Below, in pieces: positions 27,934 to 37,574 of a DNA stretch of 64,000 nt. A program made the translations under genes and the position numbers. Under the pieces are notes generated by a model. It saw nothing but the letters and a program-made list of their open reading frames with translations. It ran no database searches and was not told the DNA's origin. Each line of letters begins with the position of its first letter. The first letter of the stretch is position 1. Source of the stretch: Bog-473 sp963737745 (lineage in GTDB: Bacteria > Actinomycetota > Acidimicrobiia > Acidimicrobiales > RAAP-2); contig CAVTTR010000012.1 in NCBI GenBank assembly GCA_963737745.1, forward strand, positions 434,001-498,000, read 5' to 3'.

Positions 27934-28293
27934 CTACTGCTTGGCGGCATCGACAATACAAAAGCGCGTCGACGGCATGGCCTCGAGCCTGGCCGCGGCG
28001 ATCGGCTTGCCACACGCTTGGCAACGTCCGTAGTTGCCGGCAGCGAGACGCTCCAAGGCGGCGTCAACCTCATCCAAGGACTCTCGCAGTTCGGTGGCCA
28101 AGCGCTCCGCCTCGCCGCGCTCCGCCGTCACTTGGCTGGAGTCAGCGAAATTGGAGTCGTAATTCGAGCCGGTGTCTCCCCGGTCCCCGAACCCAAGCTC
28201 CTTGAGTTGGGCGTGGAGCTCGGCCTGCTCGGCCAGCAGAAGGGCGGAGTAATCGACCTCGGCTGATTCAGCTGTCGGAGCCTCGTTCGGCAT
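27934..28293 (-). CDS. DksA/TraR-type zinc-finger protein
   Basis: 119 residues. An acidic N-terminal coiled coil (LLLAEQAELHAQLKELG, RGEAERLATELRESLDEVDAAL) is followed by the DksA-type finger GNYGRCQACGKPIAAARLEA. RNA-polymerase secondary-channel binding is the usual role. Three of the four zinc cysteines are seen; the position of the last is occupied in FCIVDAAKQ by aspartate, so zinc binding may be altered or another ligand used. Confidence 0.8.
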   Translation of the reverse strand: MPNEAPTAESAEVDYSALLLAEQAELHAQLKELGFGDRGDTGSNYDSNFADSSQVTAERGEAERLATELRESLDEVDAALERLAAGNYGRCQACGKPIAAARLEAMPSTRFCIVDAAKQ

Positions 28294-28348
28294 CCTCTCA
28301 TGCTACGTCTTCCCTGCCAGTCGTAGTGCCCACCTGCCTGGGGCCCGT

Positions 28349-28383
28349 CTGTGGCCTGCCTGTGGGCCTGCCTGTGGGCCTGC
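28349..28383. repeat. 12-bp tandem repeat, about three copies
   Basis: CTGTGGGCCTGC is present twice (28360-28371, 28372-28383), preceded by an 11-bp variant, in the gap between the DksA-like gene and xerD. Confidence 0.75.
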
Positions 28384-28398
28384 CTGCCAGCTGTCGGC

Positions 28399-29352
28399 TC
28401 AGCTCCCGACCCGCCGACCGGCCCTTGGATGCGCACCCTCGTAGGCCCGGCGCAGATGCTCGGGCGAGACCTTGGTGTAGCGCTGCGTGGTGGCGATGGA
28501 GGCGTGGCCGAGGAGCTCTTGGACCACTCGGATGTCGGCCCCCCGGGCCAGCATGTGCGTGGCACAGGAGTGTCGCAGCACGTGGGGGCTGGCCCGTTCA
28601 GCCAGATCCACCCGCCCGGCATACTTCTTGACCACACCGAACGCTCCGACCCGGCTCAGACGACCCCCTCGGACATTGAGGAACACCGCCTCGGCATCGC
28701 TGCGCCGCTTCCACTTCTTCGGTTCGAGCAGGGGCCGCCCCTCCCCTGACAGCCAGTGTTGGAGGGCAGCGAGAGCCATGCGACCAAGGGGAACCAGACG
28801 CTCCTTGTCGCCCTTGCCCAGAACGCGGATGAGCGGGACGTCGCCCCCCTCGATGGCCTCGGCCACGTCACCGAGATTCAGCCCGACGGCCTCGCTCACC
28901 CGGCAGCCTGTCCCGTAGAGCACCTCGAGGAGAGCCCGGTCGCGCAGCATGGTGGGGCCGGTGCCGACCACGGCACCGAGCAGTCGCTCGGTCTCCTCCT
29001 CACTGAGGGCCTTGGGCAGCATCTCGGCCAGACCGATCCCGGGAATATCGGCCGTCGGATCGGAAGGCGCCGACCCCTCCTCGACCAGGAAGCGATGGAA
29101 GCCCCGGAGCGTGGAGAGCGAGCGCGCCACCGTCGCCCCACTCCTGGTGCGGCGCAGGGAGGCGACGTAGGCCGCCACCTCTTCGGCACTCGAATCGTCA
29201 ATGAGGCCGCCCGACGCCCGCTGCGCCACAAAGGACTGGTAGCCCGCCAGATCGCGCCGGTACGAGGCCAAGGTGCGTGGCGAGCGCCCCCGCTCGACAT
29301 CCAACCAGGAAAGGAATTCCTCGGCGTTACGAGAGAGCGGCGGAGCAGTCAC
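28399..29352 (-). CDS. xerD: Tyrosine recombinase XerD/XerC
   Basis: 317 residues. The N-terminal SAM-like core-binding domain (FLSWLDVERGRSPRTLASYRR, shown by its first part only) precedes the catalytic domain with all expected residues: arginine in TGCRVSEAVGL, lysine in GKGDKERLVP, HVLRHSCATH, GHASIATTQRYTKV with the nucleophilic tyrosine. It resolves chromosome dimers at dif. Position beside the Nudix and pyrG genes matches Rv1701 in M. tuberculosis. Confidence 0.92.
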   Translation of the reverse strand: MTAPPLSRNAEEFLSWLDVERGRSPRTLASYRRDLAGYQSFVAQRASGGLIDDSSAEEVAAYVASLRRTRSGATVARSLSTLRGFHRFLVEEGSAPSDPTADIPGIGLAEMLPKALSEEETERLLGAVVGTGPTMLRDRALLEVLYGTGCRVSEAVGLNLGDVAEAIEGGDVPLIRVLGKGDKERLVPLGRMALAALQHWLSGEGRPLLEPKKWKRRSDAEAVFLNVRGGRLSRVGAFGVVKKYAGRVDLAERASPHVLRHSCATHMLARGADIRVVQELLGHASIATTQRYTKVSPEHLRRAYEGAHPRAGRRVGS

Positions 29353-29390
29353 GCAGACACCTCACGCAGACGCCCATCGCAGACACCCAT

Positions 29391-29984
29391 TCATACGGCC
29401 AAACGAGCACGGGCCAGGTACAACCCGAGCACCGTCGTCTCGTCCGTCAAGGCGCCGTCGGCCACCAGCGCATCCACATCGTCGAGGGCGATGGTCTCGA
29501 TGGTCATGAAGCCCTCCTCGACTCCCATGGGCTTGGGCGGGCAAGACGAGAGGCCGGTGGCCAAGTAGATCGTGGTGAGCTGGTCACTGATCCCCGGCGA
29601 GTTGAAGGTCTCGATCAAGACCTCCATCTTCTCGGCCACCAGACCCGCCTCCTCGGCCAGTTCCCGGCGCGCCGCCACCTCGCGGTCCTCGTTCTTGACG
29701 TCGCATGTGCCGGCGGGCACCTCGAGCATGGTGCGGTCGGCGGCCGCTCGATACTGGCGGACCAGCGTCACCCGTCGCTCCGCATCCACCGGCACGATGG
29801 TCACCGCACCCGGGTGGTGCACGATGAAGCGCTCAAAGGGCTTTCCATCGGGGTCGACCACTTCGGCCTTGCCGACCCAGAAGATCTTGCCCCGGAACAT
29901 CTCTTCCTCGGAGACCCGGGCAAAGCCGGATGGACCGGACGAGCCGGACGGACCGGACACGCCAGCCTGGAGGCTCTCGGCCAC
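29391..29984 (-). CDS. Nudix hydrolase, ADP-ribose-pyrophosphatase type
   Basis: 197 residues. The Nudix box runs from GTCDVKNED through AARRELAEEAGL, with the REL.EE core, and the downstream SPGISDQLTTIYLA is characteristic of ADP-ribose pyrophosphatases. It would cleave ADP-ribose to AMP and ribose-5-phosphate. The first 20 residues are a Gly/Ser/Pro-rich extension, so an internal start is possible. Ends beyond pyrG by 6 bp in the same orientation; the order matches Rv1699-Rv1700. Confidence 0.87.
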   Translation of the reverse strand: MAESLQAGVSGPSGSSGPSGFARVSEEEMFRGKIFWVGKAEVVDPDGKPFERFIVHHPGAVTIVPVDAERRVTLVRQYRAAADRTMLEVPAGTCDVKNEDREVAARRELAEEAGLVAEKMEVLIETFNSPGISDQLTTIYLATGLSSCPPKPMGVEEGFMTIETIALDDVDALVADGALTDETTVLGLYLARARLAV

Positions 29985-29989
29985 CCGAT

Positions 29990-31639
29990 TTACGGCACAC
30001 GATCGAGATCGAGCAGGTGGGGCTCACGGCCCTCTGCTCGGTCGAGTGCCGCCGCCACCAGCTCACGGAACAGCGGGTGGGCCCGATCGGGACGACTCTT
30101 GAACTCCGGATGCGCCTGCGTGCCCACCCAGAAGGGGTGATCACTCAGTTCGACGAACTCGACCAGGCGTCCGTCGGGCGAGACGCCGGAGCAGACCAGT
30201 CCCACCGCTTCGAGCTGGCGCCGGTATTTGTTGTTGAACTCGAAACGGTGGCGGTGTCGCTCGGTCACCCCGAGAGTGCCGTAGGCCTCGGACACCTTGG
30301 AGCCCGGGAGGAGGGCGGCTTGATACGAGCCCAGCCGCATGGTGCCGCCCTTGTCGGTCACGTGGGCCTGGTCGGGCATGAGGTCGATGACGGGATCGGG
30401 GGTCAGCGAATCGAACTCGCGGGAGTTGGCCCGGTCGAGTTTGGCCCAGTCCCGGGCCACCGAGATCACCATGACCTGGAGACCGAGACACAGCCCGAGG
30501 CATGGGATGGCGTTGTCTCGGGCATACCCGGCCGCCGCCACCATGCCCTCGATGCCCCGGACGCCGAATCCGCCCGGGATGACGATGGCGTCCAAGGTGC
30601 GCAGCCGGTCCGAGCCCAGCAGGCCGGGCACCTTCTCGGCGTCGATCCAATCCAGCTCGACCTCGGTCCCGTAGTGGAAGCCACCCGAGCGCAGCGCCTC
30701 GACCACCGACATATAGGCGTCCGGCATGCTGACGTATTTGCCCACGATGCCGATCCTCACGCGCCGCGAGAGGTTCTCGACCCGATGGACCAGGTCTTCC
30801 CATTGACTCAGGTCGATCGGGTGGGTGGCCTCGTCAATCCCGAGGACGCCGCAGACGAAGGAGTCAAGGCCCTGATCGTGCAGAACCAACGGGATCTCAT
30901 AGATGCTCGGAGCATCAACGGCGGAGACCACCGCCTCCATGGACACGTCGCACAGCTCGGAGATCTTGCGCTTCAGATTCTCCGAGATCGGCAGGTTGCT
31001 CCGACAGACGATCACGTCAGGCTGAATGCCTCGACTGCGCAACTCGGTGACCGAGTGCTGGGTCGGCTTGGTCTTCTGCTCACCCGTCACCAGGTAGGGC
31101 ACCAGGGTGAGGTGCATGTAGCAGACGTTGTTGCGCCCGACGTCACGGCGAAATTGGCGAATGGCCTCTATGAAGGGGACGATCTCGATGTCGCCCACCG
31201 TGCCGCCGATCTCCACGATGACGATGTCCACATCGTCGTCGGCCAGCTGGCGCACCCATTCCTTGATCTCGTCGGTGACGTGCGGAATGACCTGCACCGT
31301 GCGACCCAAGAAGTCGCCGCGCCGTTCCTTCTCGATCACCGAGCGGTAGATCCAGCCCGTTGTCGTGTTGGAACGCTGGTGCAGGTTCTCGTCGATGAAG
31401 CGCTCGTAGTGACCAAGGTCGAGATCGGTCTCCCCGCCGTCCTCGGTCACGAAGACCTCGCCGTGCTCCCCGGGATTCATGGTCCCCGGGTCGACATTGA
31501 TGTACGGGTCGAGCTTGCACATGGTGACTCGTAAGCCACGGCACTTGAGGAGCCGACCGAGCGAGGAGGCGGTGAGGCCCTTGCCGAGGGAACTCGACAC
31601 GCCCCCGGTGACGAAGATGAACTTGCTCACGCCGCCCAC
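29990..31639 (-). CDS. pyrG: CTP synthase
   Basis: 549 residues, full length. The synthase domain starts KFIFVTGGVSSSLGKGLTAS and has KLDPYINVDPGTMNP and EDGGETDLDLGHYERF. The glutaminase domain contains GGFGVRGIEGM, CLGLCLGLQ with the catalytic cysteine, and the HPEF triad region (QAHPEFKSRP). It makes CTP from UTP with glutamine or ammonia. Start is GTG 31639 or the GTG four codons later; both precede KFIFVTGG. Confidence 0.95.
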   Translation of the reverse strand: MGGVSKFIFVTGGVSSSLGKGLTASSLGRLLKCRGLRVTMCKLDPYINVDPGTMNPGEHGEVFVTEDGGETDLDLGHYERFIDENLHQRSNTTTGWIYRSVIEKERRGDFLGRTVQVIPHVTDEIKEWVRQLADDDVDIVIVEIGGTVGDIEIVPFIEAIRQFRRDVGRNNVCYMHLTLVPYLVTGEQKTKPTQHSVTELRSRGIQPDVIVCRSNLPISENLKRKISELCDVSMEAVVSAVDAPSIYEIPLVLHDQGLDSFVCGVLGIDEATHPIDLSQWEDLVHRVENLSRRVRIGIVGKYVSMPDAYMSVVEALRSGGFHYGTEVELDWIDAEKVPGLLGSDRLRTLDAIVIPGGFGVRGIEGMVAAAGYARDNAIPCLGLCLGLQVMVISVARDWAKLDRANSREFDSLTPDPVIDLMPDQAHVTDKGGTMRLGSYQAALLPGSKVSEAYGTLGVTERHRHRFEFNNKYRRQLEAVGLVCSGVSPDGRLVEFVELSDHPFWVGTQAHPEFKSRPDRAHPLFRELVAAALDRAEGREPHLLDLDRVP

Positions 31640-31736
31640 TGGGCGCCGAACGGTACGAGAGTCACGTCAATCAATCGGTGCACCCTGCCACGATAATCGA
31701 CACCACTCATGGTTGTGGCGGATTTACCCGGCCCCT

Positions 31737-31783
31737 CCTCGGCGCCTGGCGCCTGGCTCCTGGCGCCTGGCTCCTGGGTCTGG
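31737..31783. repeat. GGCGCCTGGCTCCT direct repeats
   Basis: Repeats of GGCGCCTGGCTCCTG (period about 14) in the 224-bp gap between pyrG and the GGDEF-EAL gene. Low-complexity, otherwise nothing seen. Confidence 0.6.
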
Positions 31784-31863
31784 GATGGGCCGGGGCTGCG
31801 GAAATCAGGATTGGGGCGGCGGCTCCCCTCGGTGACCCCTGGAGGTGGCGCGCCGCCGGCGAC

Positions 31864-34026
31864 TTACCCGGGGCGCCCGGCCGAGGTCTGCGCCGGCATG
31901 TCGACCAGAGATTCGGATGCCGGGGGCGAGCTCTCCAACCAGCGCGCCAATTGCTCGACCGGCATCGGACGCGCCAACAGGTAACCCTGCGCCGAGTCGC
32001 AGCCCGTGTCGCGCAGGATCTCCCACACGGCTTCGGATTCCACGCCCTCGCCCACCACATGGAGGTCGAGATTGTGACCGAGGTCCACGATGGAGCGCAC
32101 GATGGCGGCATGGGCCGGGTTGACGAGCATGTCGGCGATGAAGCTCCGGTCAATCTTGAGCTCGTGCACCGGCAGCGTGGAGAGATAGCCGAGTGATGTC
32201 TGCCCGCACCCGAAGTCGTCAATGCTGACGTTGACGCCGAGGGCGTGAAGCCGGGCTAGAACGACGCTGGCTGCGTCAGGATCGGAGAGCAATGCGGTCT
32301 CGGTGATCTCGATGACCAGCCGGTCCGGAGCGATCTCGGCCTCGGCCAGGGCGCGCACCACCAGATCGGCAAACCCATGTCGGCCCAGATTGCGAGCCGA
32401 CACGTTCACCGCCATGGTGACGTGGGCCGCATCGGGTCCGAGACAGCGGAGATCAGCCAGGGCCTGATGCAGGACCCATTCGGTCAGTTTGTCGATGAGG
32501 TCGGTTTGCTCAACCAAAGGCACGAAGCGGTCCGGGTACAGAAGGCCGAGGCTGGGGTGGCGCCAACGCACGAGTGCCTCGACGGCTTCGACCCGCCCGC
32601 TGGAGAGCGTTGCCTTTGGTTGATAGTGCAGGACCAGCTGATCGATCTCAATGGCATGACGCAGCTCACCGATGAGGGCCAGATTGGCCGCGTCGTAGTG
32701 ATTCTGCTCTGCGTTGTAGCGCATCACGCCGCCGTGCTGTTCCTTGGCCACGTACATGGCGACATCGGCCCGCTGCAGAAGGTTGTCCACGTCGGTGCCA
32801 TCCTCGGGCGCCATGACGTAGCCGATGCTCGAGTCGATGGACAGAGGGAGTCCGCTCACGCTCACCTCGTGCTCAATGACCGTTCGCACCCGCCACAGCA
32901 CCTCGGCCGGATCGGTCACGTCGCGCAAGATGATTCCGAACTCATCGCCACCAAGCCGGGCCACACAATCCTTGGGGCGCATGAAGGTGCCCAGGCGGTG
33001 CGCCAGCTCGGTCAGGAGGTGATCGCCGTTCTGGTGCCCGAGGGTGTCGTTGACTTCCTTGAAGCGGTCCAGATCGACGATGGCAATGGCCATCGGAACA
33101 CCACTGTGCTGGGCCGCCACCAGCGCCGCTTCGGCCTGACGCAAGAAAAGGGCGCGGTTGGGCAGATCGGTCAGAGGATCGTGCTCGGCCAGGTACGTGT
33201 TGACCTTCAACTGTTGGCGCAATCGCCGACTGACCGAGAGCGAGATCACGCAGAGCGCGGCGTACAGTCCGGCCAAGCCCAGGATGAGATCGCGGTAGAG
33301 GGAATGGAGCCCGGCGGTCACATCGGCCCTGATCGGTGCGTAGGGCAGATACACCTCGAGCACACCGACGCGGCGTGATGGAGTTCCCGCCGAAAGCGGC
33401 ATATAGACCTCGACCGACTCGGGTCCTATCTTTCCTATGTCCCCCGGGTCAGAATTGAGACGGGTGAGTGAGGCGACGACGTCGCCATGGGCAGCATCGA
33501 GAGCCTCATCCTCGGGCGGCTGATGGAGCTCCGATCCGTCGTCGGCGTAGACGACCTGGCCGGCCAGATCGCGCAGCCGCAGGCGCAAGATGTCATGGTG
33601 ACGCACCGCAGTGCGGGCGAGTTCCTGCATATCGGCCGTCTCGCTCGGACTGAGCCCCTCGCTCAGCGGGCGACCGCTCAGGCGGGGCTGCACCGCCGTC
33701 CGGGCCACCAGGAGGGCTTGGGATTTTCCTTCCGCCAAACCACGCGCGTTGGCCTCGTTGCGGTAGCTCCAGGCGAAGATCAAGGCGAGGACTACCACAG
33801 GAATCAGGCTGATCAGCGCGTATGTGGCCAGCATGCGAACCATGGAACGGCGCGTGGCCAGTTGCGGAATCACCAATGGCTTGCCCGTAGAAACGGCTGT
33901 GCGATCGAAGGTGGGATCGGGATCAGAACTCGGTTGAAGATCAGAATTCGATTGAAGATCAGAACCGAGCGCTGCGCTTGGACGCAGACTGGACGAAAGA
34001 TGGTGACCCAGCTTCGTCCTCGTCAT
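31864..34026 (-). CDS. Membrane GGDEF-EAL c-di-GMP enzyme
   Basis: About 720 residues from ATG 34026. A variable Ser/Asp-rich N-terminus, membrane helix (MLATYALISLIPVVVLALIF), an extracytoplasmic sensor, second helix (LILGLAGLYAALCVISL), GGDEF domain (HDPLTDLPNR; RPKD I-site five residues before GGDEF) and EAL domain (VEALVRW, VNVSARNL, EITETAL, IDDFGCG, LKIDRSF, GEGVES). Both catalytic motifs look intact, so it may make and break c-di-GMP. DDFGCG replaces the usual threonine by cysteine. It lies between recN and pyrG, where M. tuberculosis has Rv1697-Rv1698. Confidence 0.92.
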   Translation of the reverse strand: MTRTKLGHHLSSSLRPSAALGSDLQSNSDLQPSSDPDPTFDRTAVSTGKPLVIPQLATRRSMVRMLATYALISLIPVVVLALIFAWSYRNEANARGLAEGKSQALLVARTAVQPRLSGRPLSEGLSPSETADMQELARTAVRHHDILRLRLRDLAGQVVYADDGSELHQPPEDEALDAAHGDVVASLTRLNSDPGDIGKIGPESVEVYMPLSAGTPSRRVGVLEVYLPYAPIRADVTAGLHSLYRDLILGLAGLYAALCVISLSVSRRLRQQLKVNTYLAEHDPLTDLPNRALFLRQAEAALVAAQHSGVPMAIAIVDLDRFKEVNDTLGHQNGDHLLTELAHRLGTFMRPKDCVARLGGDEFGIILRDVTDPAEVLWRVRTVIEHEVSVSGLPLSIDSSIGYVMAPEDGTDVDNLLQRADVAMYVAKEQHGGVMRYNAEQNHYDAANLALIGELRHAIEIDQLVLHYQPKATLSSGRVEAVEALVRWRHPSLGLLYPDRFVPLVEQTDLIDKLTEWVLHQALADLRCLGPDAAHVTMAVNVSARNLGRHGFADLVVRALAEAEIAPDRLVIEITETALLSDPDAASVVLARLHALGVNVSIDDFGCGQTSLGYLSTLPVHELKIDRSFIADMLVNPAHAAIVRSIVDLGHNLDLHVVGEGVESEAVWEILRDTGCDSAQGYLLARPMPVEQLARWLESSPPASESLVDMPAQTSAGRPG

Positions 34027-34163
34027 GGTTACATCTCCGCTGTCGGTGTCACAGACTCGTAGTCCCCGAGAAACGGTAACGCCAGACGGTTGCAAGACGG
34101 TTGCAATCGCATGGCAGTCGGGGTGTCCGGACCTCGACGTCCAGACTCAGACGTCAGATACGT

Positions 34164-35759
34164 TCAGACGTCGAGAAGTTCACGGGCATGCGCTCGGGCC
34201 ACGTCACTGTCCGGATGACCCGACAACATGCGGGAGAGCTCAATGACCCGCTCCTCCCCCGTCACGGCCACAGCCGACGTGAGCGTGCGGCCGAGCACTT
34301 CGTCCTTGCGCACCGTGATCTGTTGGTCTGCTTTGGCTGCAACCTGAGCCAGGTGCGTCACAACCAGCACCTGACGGGTGCGAGAGACCTCGTGCAGCGC
34401 CTCTCCCAACGAAAGAGCAGCCGCCCCACCGACGCCGGCGTCCACCTCGTCGAACACCATCGTGTGCGGGCCACCCATGGCCACGAGACGAATGGCCAGC
34501 ATGGCGCGCGCCAACTCCCCACCCGAGGCCGCTTTGGCCAACGGCAGCACTGCCTCGCCCACGTTGGCTCCCAGAGCCGCTTCGATCGGATCGCCGGCGC
34601 CCTCGGAGGCGACGCGGATCTCCACCCGCGCCCCTGGCATGGCAAGGTCGGCCAAGCGCTGACCCACCAGCGTGCCGAACTTCTCTGCGGCCCGCGTACG
34701 CACTTTGCGTACCTTCTCCTCCGCCGCCTCCAAGCGTTGCTGCACCTCGATCTGTTCGGCCTCCAAGCGCGCCGCGGTCTCTTCGGCATTGTCCAGTTCG
34801 TGCAGCCGCGCCGCCGCCTCCTTGGAGAAGGCCAACACGGCGGTGAGGTCGACCCCATACTTGCGGCGCAGATCGGCCAGCAGCCGGCGGCGCTCCTGCA
34901 CCGCCACCAGACGCTCCGGGTCGTCTTCCCATCCCTCCACGATGTCGCGCAAGCCCCGAGCGACGTCGGACAGATCAATGGCCGCCCCCGCGATGCGCTC
35001 GCGGTATTCATCGAAGGCCTCGCGTCCAGCCAACGACCCGGCGGCTTCGGCCAGTCGGGCCAGGACTCCCCCGTCGCCGTTTCCCGACGCCGACTCGAGA
35101 AGCTCTCCGGCGTAGGCCGCGGCCTCCCGGTGGGCCGAGGCATCGGCCAGGCGCGTTTCCTCCTGGCGCAACTGGTCCTCCTCGTCGGATGCGGAGAGGT
35201 GGGCGGCCTCGATCTCGTTCACCTGATAACGCAACACGTCGGCTTCGCGTGCCCGCTGCTGTGCATCGCCTCCGAGGGACGCCATGGTCTCGGCCAACCG
35301 ACGTAGCTCGGCCCGCAACGCCACGACCGGGGCCAGATCGGTCCCGGCGTATGCGTCGAGTACGGCCCGTTGGGCCCCCGGTGTGACCAGTGACTGGTGC
35401 TCGTGCTGACCGTGGATCTCCACCAACTCCGAGGTCACCTCGGAGAGCGCACTCACGGGCGACATGCGGCCGTCGATCCAGGCGCGGGAGCGACCATCGG
35501 CGGGCACCGAGCGGGCCACGATGATCTCACGCTCGCCATCGTCGGTCTCGACCACGAAGCGGGCCTCGACCACGGCCTCGCTGGCCCCTGACCGGACGAG
35601 GGTCGGCGAAGCGCGACCGCCGAGCACCAGCTGCAGCGCTTCGACCACCAGTGTCTTGCCGGCACCGGTCTCGCCGGTCAGCACCGTCATGCCGGACCCG
35701 AACGTCAACGAGAGGTCCTCGATGACGCCGAGGTCGCGCACGCGCAGATCGGTCAACAC
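34164..35759 (-). CDS. recN: DNA repair protein RecN
   Basis: 531 residues, SMC-like. Walker A GETGAGKTLVVEAL near residue 30, central coiled coils (VRKVRTRAAEKFG region and the earlier EEDQLRQEETRLADA), signature KAASGGELARAMLAIR and Walker B MVFDEVDAGVGG. It acts in recombinational repair of double-strand breaks. It ends shortly before nadK in the same orientation, the order seen for Rv1695-Rv1696. Confidence 0.95.
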   Translation of the reverse strand: MLTDLRVRDLGVIEDLSLTFGSGMTVLTGETGAGKTLVVEALQLVLGGRASPTLVRSGASEAVVEARFVVETDDGEREIIVARSVPADGRSRAWIDGRMSPVSALSEVTSELVEIHGQHEHQSLVTPGAQRAVLDAYAGTDLAPVVALRAELRRLAETMASLGGDAQQRAREADVLRYQVNEIEAAHLSASDEEDQLRQEETRLADASAHREAAAYAGELLESASGNGDGGVLARLAEAAGSLAGREAFDEYRERIAGAAIDLSDVARGLRDIVEGWEDDPERLVAVQERRRLLADLRRKYGVDLTAVLAFSKEAAARLHELDNAEETAARLEAEQIEVQQRLEAAEEKVRKVRTRAAEKFGTLVGQRLADLAMPGARVEIRVASEGAGDPIEAALGANVGEAVLPLAKAASGGELARAMLAIRLVAMGGPHTMVFDEVDAGVGGAAALSLGEALHEVSRTRQVLVVTHLAQVAAKADQQITVRKDEVLGRTLTSAVAVTGEERVIELSRMLSGHPDSDVARAHARELLDV

Positions 35760-35812
35760 GGCAGTCCCGTCAACACGGCTGACGCAGCACCGCTGCCGGC
35801 CGGACCATCCGA

Positions 35813-36682
35813 TTACTGCTCGCGGTCGGCCAGCAGCCTGAACCGCAGCAGCGCACCGAACCCCTGCGGGTCATTGCGCACCACCCGAACCGGACGCGTC
35901 GGCACCCGGCAGGTCACGGTCGACCCGGGCTCGAGGCGACCGGTCTCCTGCCCATCGATCACCAGTGCTGCGGCGCGGTCGGGCGCGATCTCGACACGGA
36001 CATGCTGGGTATCGGTCAGCACCAGGCTGCGATCGAGCGAGAGGTGAGGCGCCACCGGGGTGACCACCATGGCCCGCAGCCCGGGGGCGAGGATCGGACC
36101 GCGCGCCGAGAGGTTGTAGGCGGTGGAGCCGGTGGGCGTGGCGATGATGACGCCGTCGGCCGAGTAGGTGAACACGTCCTCCCCGTCGATGGAGGTGGCC
36201 AGACGCACGGTGTGACCGAAGTCGATCTTCTCGAGCACCACCTCGTTGAGCGCCAGATATCTCGATACGGCATCACCCTGTGAATGGTCGCTGATCGTGA
36301 CCTCGAGTGCACAACGGGTCTCGATGATGGCCCGGTTCTCGAACACTCTCGTCAGGGCCACACGCATCTGGTCGGGGACGAGGTCGGGCAGGTAACCCAA
36401 CCGGCCGAAGTTCACGCCGAGAACCGGGACATCCTCCGTCCAGGCCAGTCGTACGACCCGCAGAAATGTCCCATCGCCGCCGAGGCTGACCGCCACGGTC
36501 GAGCCGAGGAGGTCGACGGCATCGAGGTCGATCTCCTTCCCCGCTTCGGTGACCCGATTGGGCGCCGTGAACTCCAAAATGCGCGCCACGTCACCTTGAG
36601 CGGTGAGCCACTCCGCCGTATCGAGGGCGAGGGCGCGCGCGTCGGGGCGTCCGGGATGGACCAAGAAGGTGGCCGTCGACAT
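35813..36682 (-). CDS. nadK: NAD kinase
   Basis: 289 residues. GGDGTFLRVVRLAW (the GGDGT phosphate motif), GVNFGRLGYLPDL, LALNEVVLEK and ADGVIIATPTGSTAYNLSARG are all diagnostic. It phosphorylates NAD to NADP. Ends 3 bp after the tlyA stop region on the same strand; tlyA-nadK-recN is a conserved actinobacterial trio. Confidence 0.95.
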   Translation of the reverse strand: MSTATFLVHPGRPDARALALDTAEWLTAQGDVARILEFTAPNRVTEAGKEIDLDAVDLLGSTVAVSLGGDGTFLRVVRLAWTEDVPVLGVNFGRLGYLPDLVPDQMRVALTRVFENRAIIETRCALEVTISDHSQGDAVSRYLALNEVVLEKIDFGHTVRLATSIDGEDVFTYSADGVIIATPTGSTAYNLSARGPILAPGLRAMVVTPVAPHLSLDRSLVLTDTQHVRVEIAPDRAAALVIDGQETGRLEPGSTVTCRVPTRPVRVVRNDPQGFGALLRFRLLADREQ

Positions 36683-36685
36683 GCG

Positions 36686-37574
36686 TCAGTGTGGCTCCTG
36701 CGTCTCGTCGACGCGGGATTGGCTCGAGGCCGCCTCGTCGACGGTGGCACTGAGGAGGCGGCCAACGTCGGGACCAGATGCGCCGTCAGGACCCACACCC
36801 GCCCCGGCGGCCTTGCGGGCGTGCACCAGGAACTCGACATTGCCGGCCGGGCCGGTCAGAGGGGAAACCATCGCCCCCATGATGCCGGTTCCTGCGCCCT
36901 CGGAGTGCGGACGTGACCCGCGTCAGCGCTTCGTGCCACACCTCGGGGTCCCGCACCACGCCCTTGCCGCGGGCCACGACGACGCGGCCGGCTTCGAATT
37001 GCGGCTTGACCAGCAGCACCAGGTCGGCATCGGGGCGGCCGAGCGGCCCGCACAGCGCCGGCACCACCGTGACGAGCGAAATGAACGAAAGATCGGCCGT
37101 CAGCAGCGACACCGGCTCGAACGTCGGGTCGTGTTCGACCAGCATCTCGGGGGTGAGCGAGCGGAAGTTGACCCGTTCGAGGACGGTGACCCGGTTGTCG
37201 TGACGCAGACGCTGGTCAAGTTGCCCATGTCCCACGTCCACGGCATACACCCGCGCCGCACCGCGCTGCAGCAGGCAATCGGTGAAGCCACCGGTGGAAG
37301 CTCCCGCATCGAGCACACGCCGGCCCTCGGGCACGACGGCGAAGCGCGTCAGGGCCGCATCCAACTTCTGGCCGCCGCGGCTGACGAACGGCGCCTTCGG
37401 GCCACGTACGACGACGGGCTCGTCGGGCGCCACCAGCCGGGCCGGCTTATCGGCTTGGGTCCCCGCCACCAGGACGGATCCCGCCGCGATCGCCTCTTGG
37501 GCTTCGGTCCGGTTGGCGACGAGTCCCCGCCGGACGAGCTCCGTATCTAGCCGTCGGCGGGACCCAGGGCTCAG
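36686..37574 (-). CDS. tlyA: TlyA-type rRNA 2'-O-methyltransferase / S4 domain protein (one frameshift)
   Basis: An S4 domain (RRRLDTELVRRGLVANRTEA) followed by a Rossmann methyltransferase: KAPFVSRGGQKL, VLDAGASTGGFTDCLL, DVGHGQLDQRL and VLLVKPQFEAGR. It methylates 16S and 23S rRNA ribose and is linked to capreomycin response in mycobacteria. The frame breaks after TSAL near 36902; dropping one base of a CC pair joins EGAGTGIMGAMVSPLTG and NVEFLVHARKA. No ATG, GTG or TTG precedes the S4 domain in frame; the only candidate is CTG 37574, overlapping the previous gene's TGA. Confidence 0.85.

Noticed and set aside
29930..31534. A 534-codon open frame antisense to pyrG
   Set aside because: pyrG is unambiguous; the antisense product is rich in His, Asp and Arg as is typical of shadow frames.
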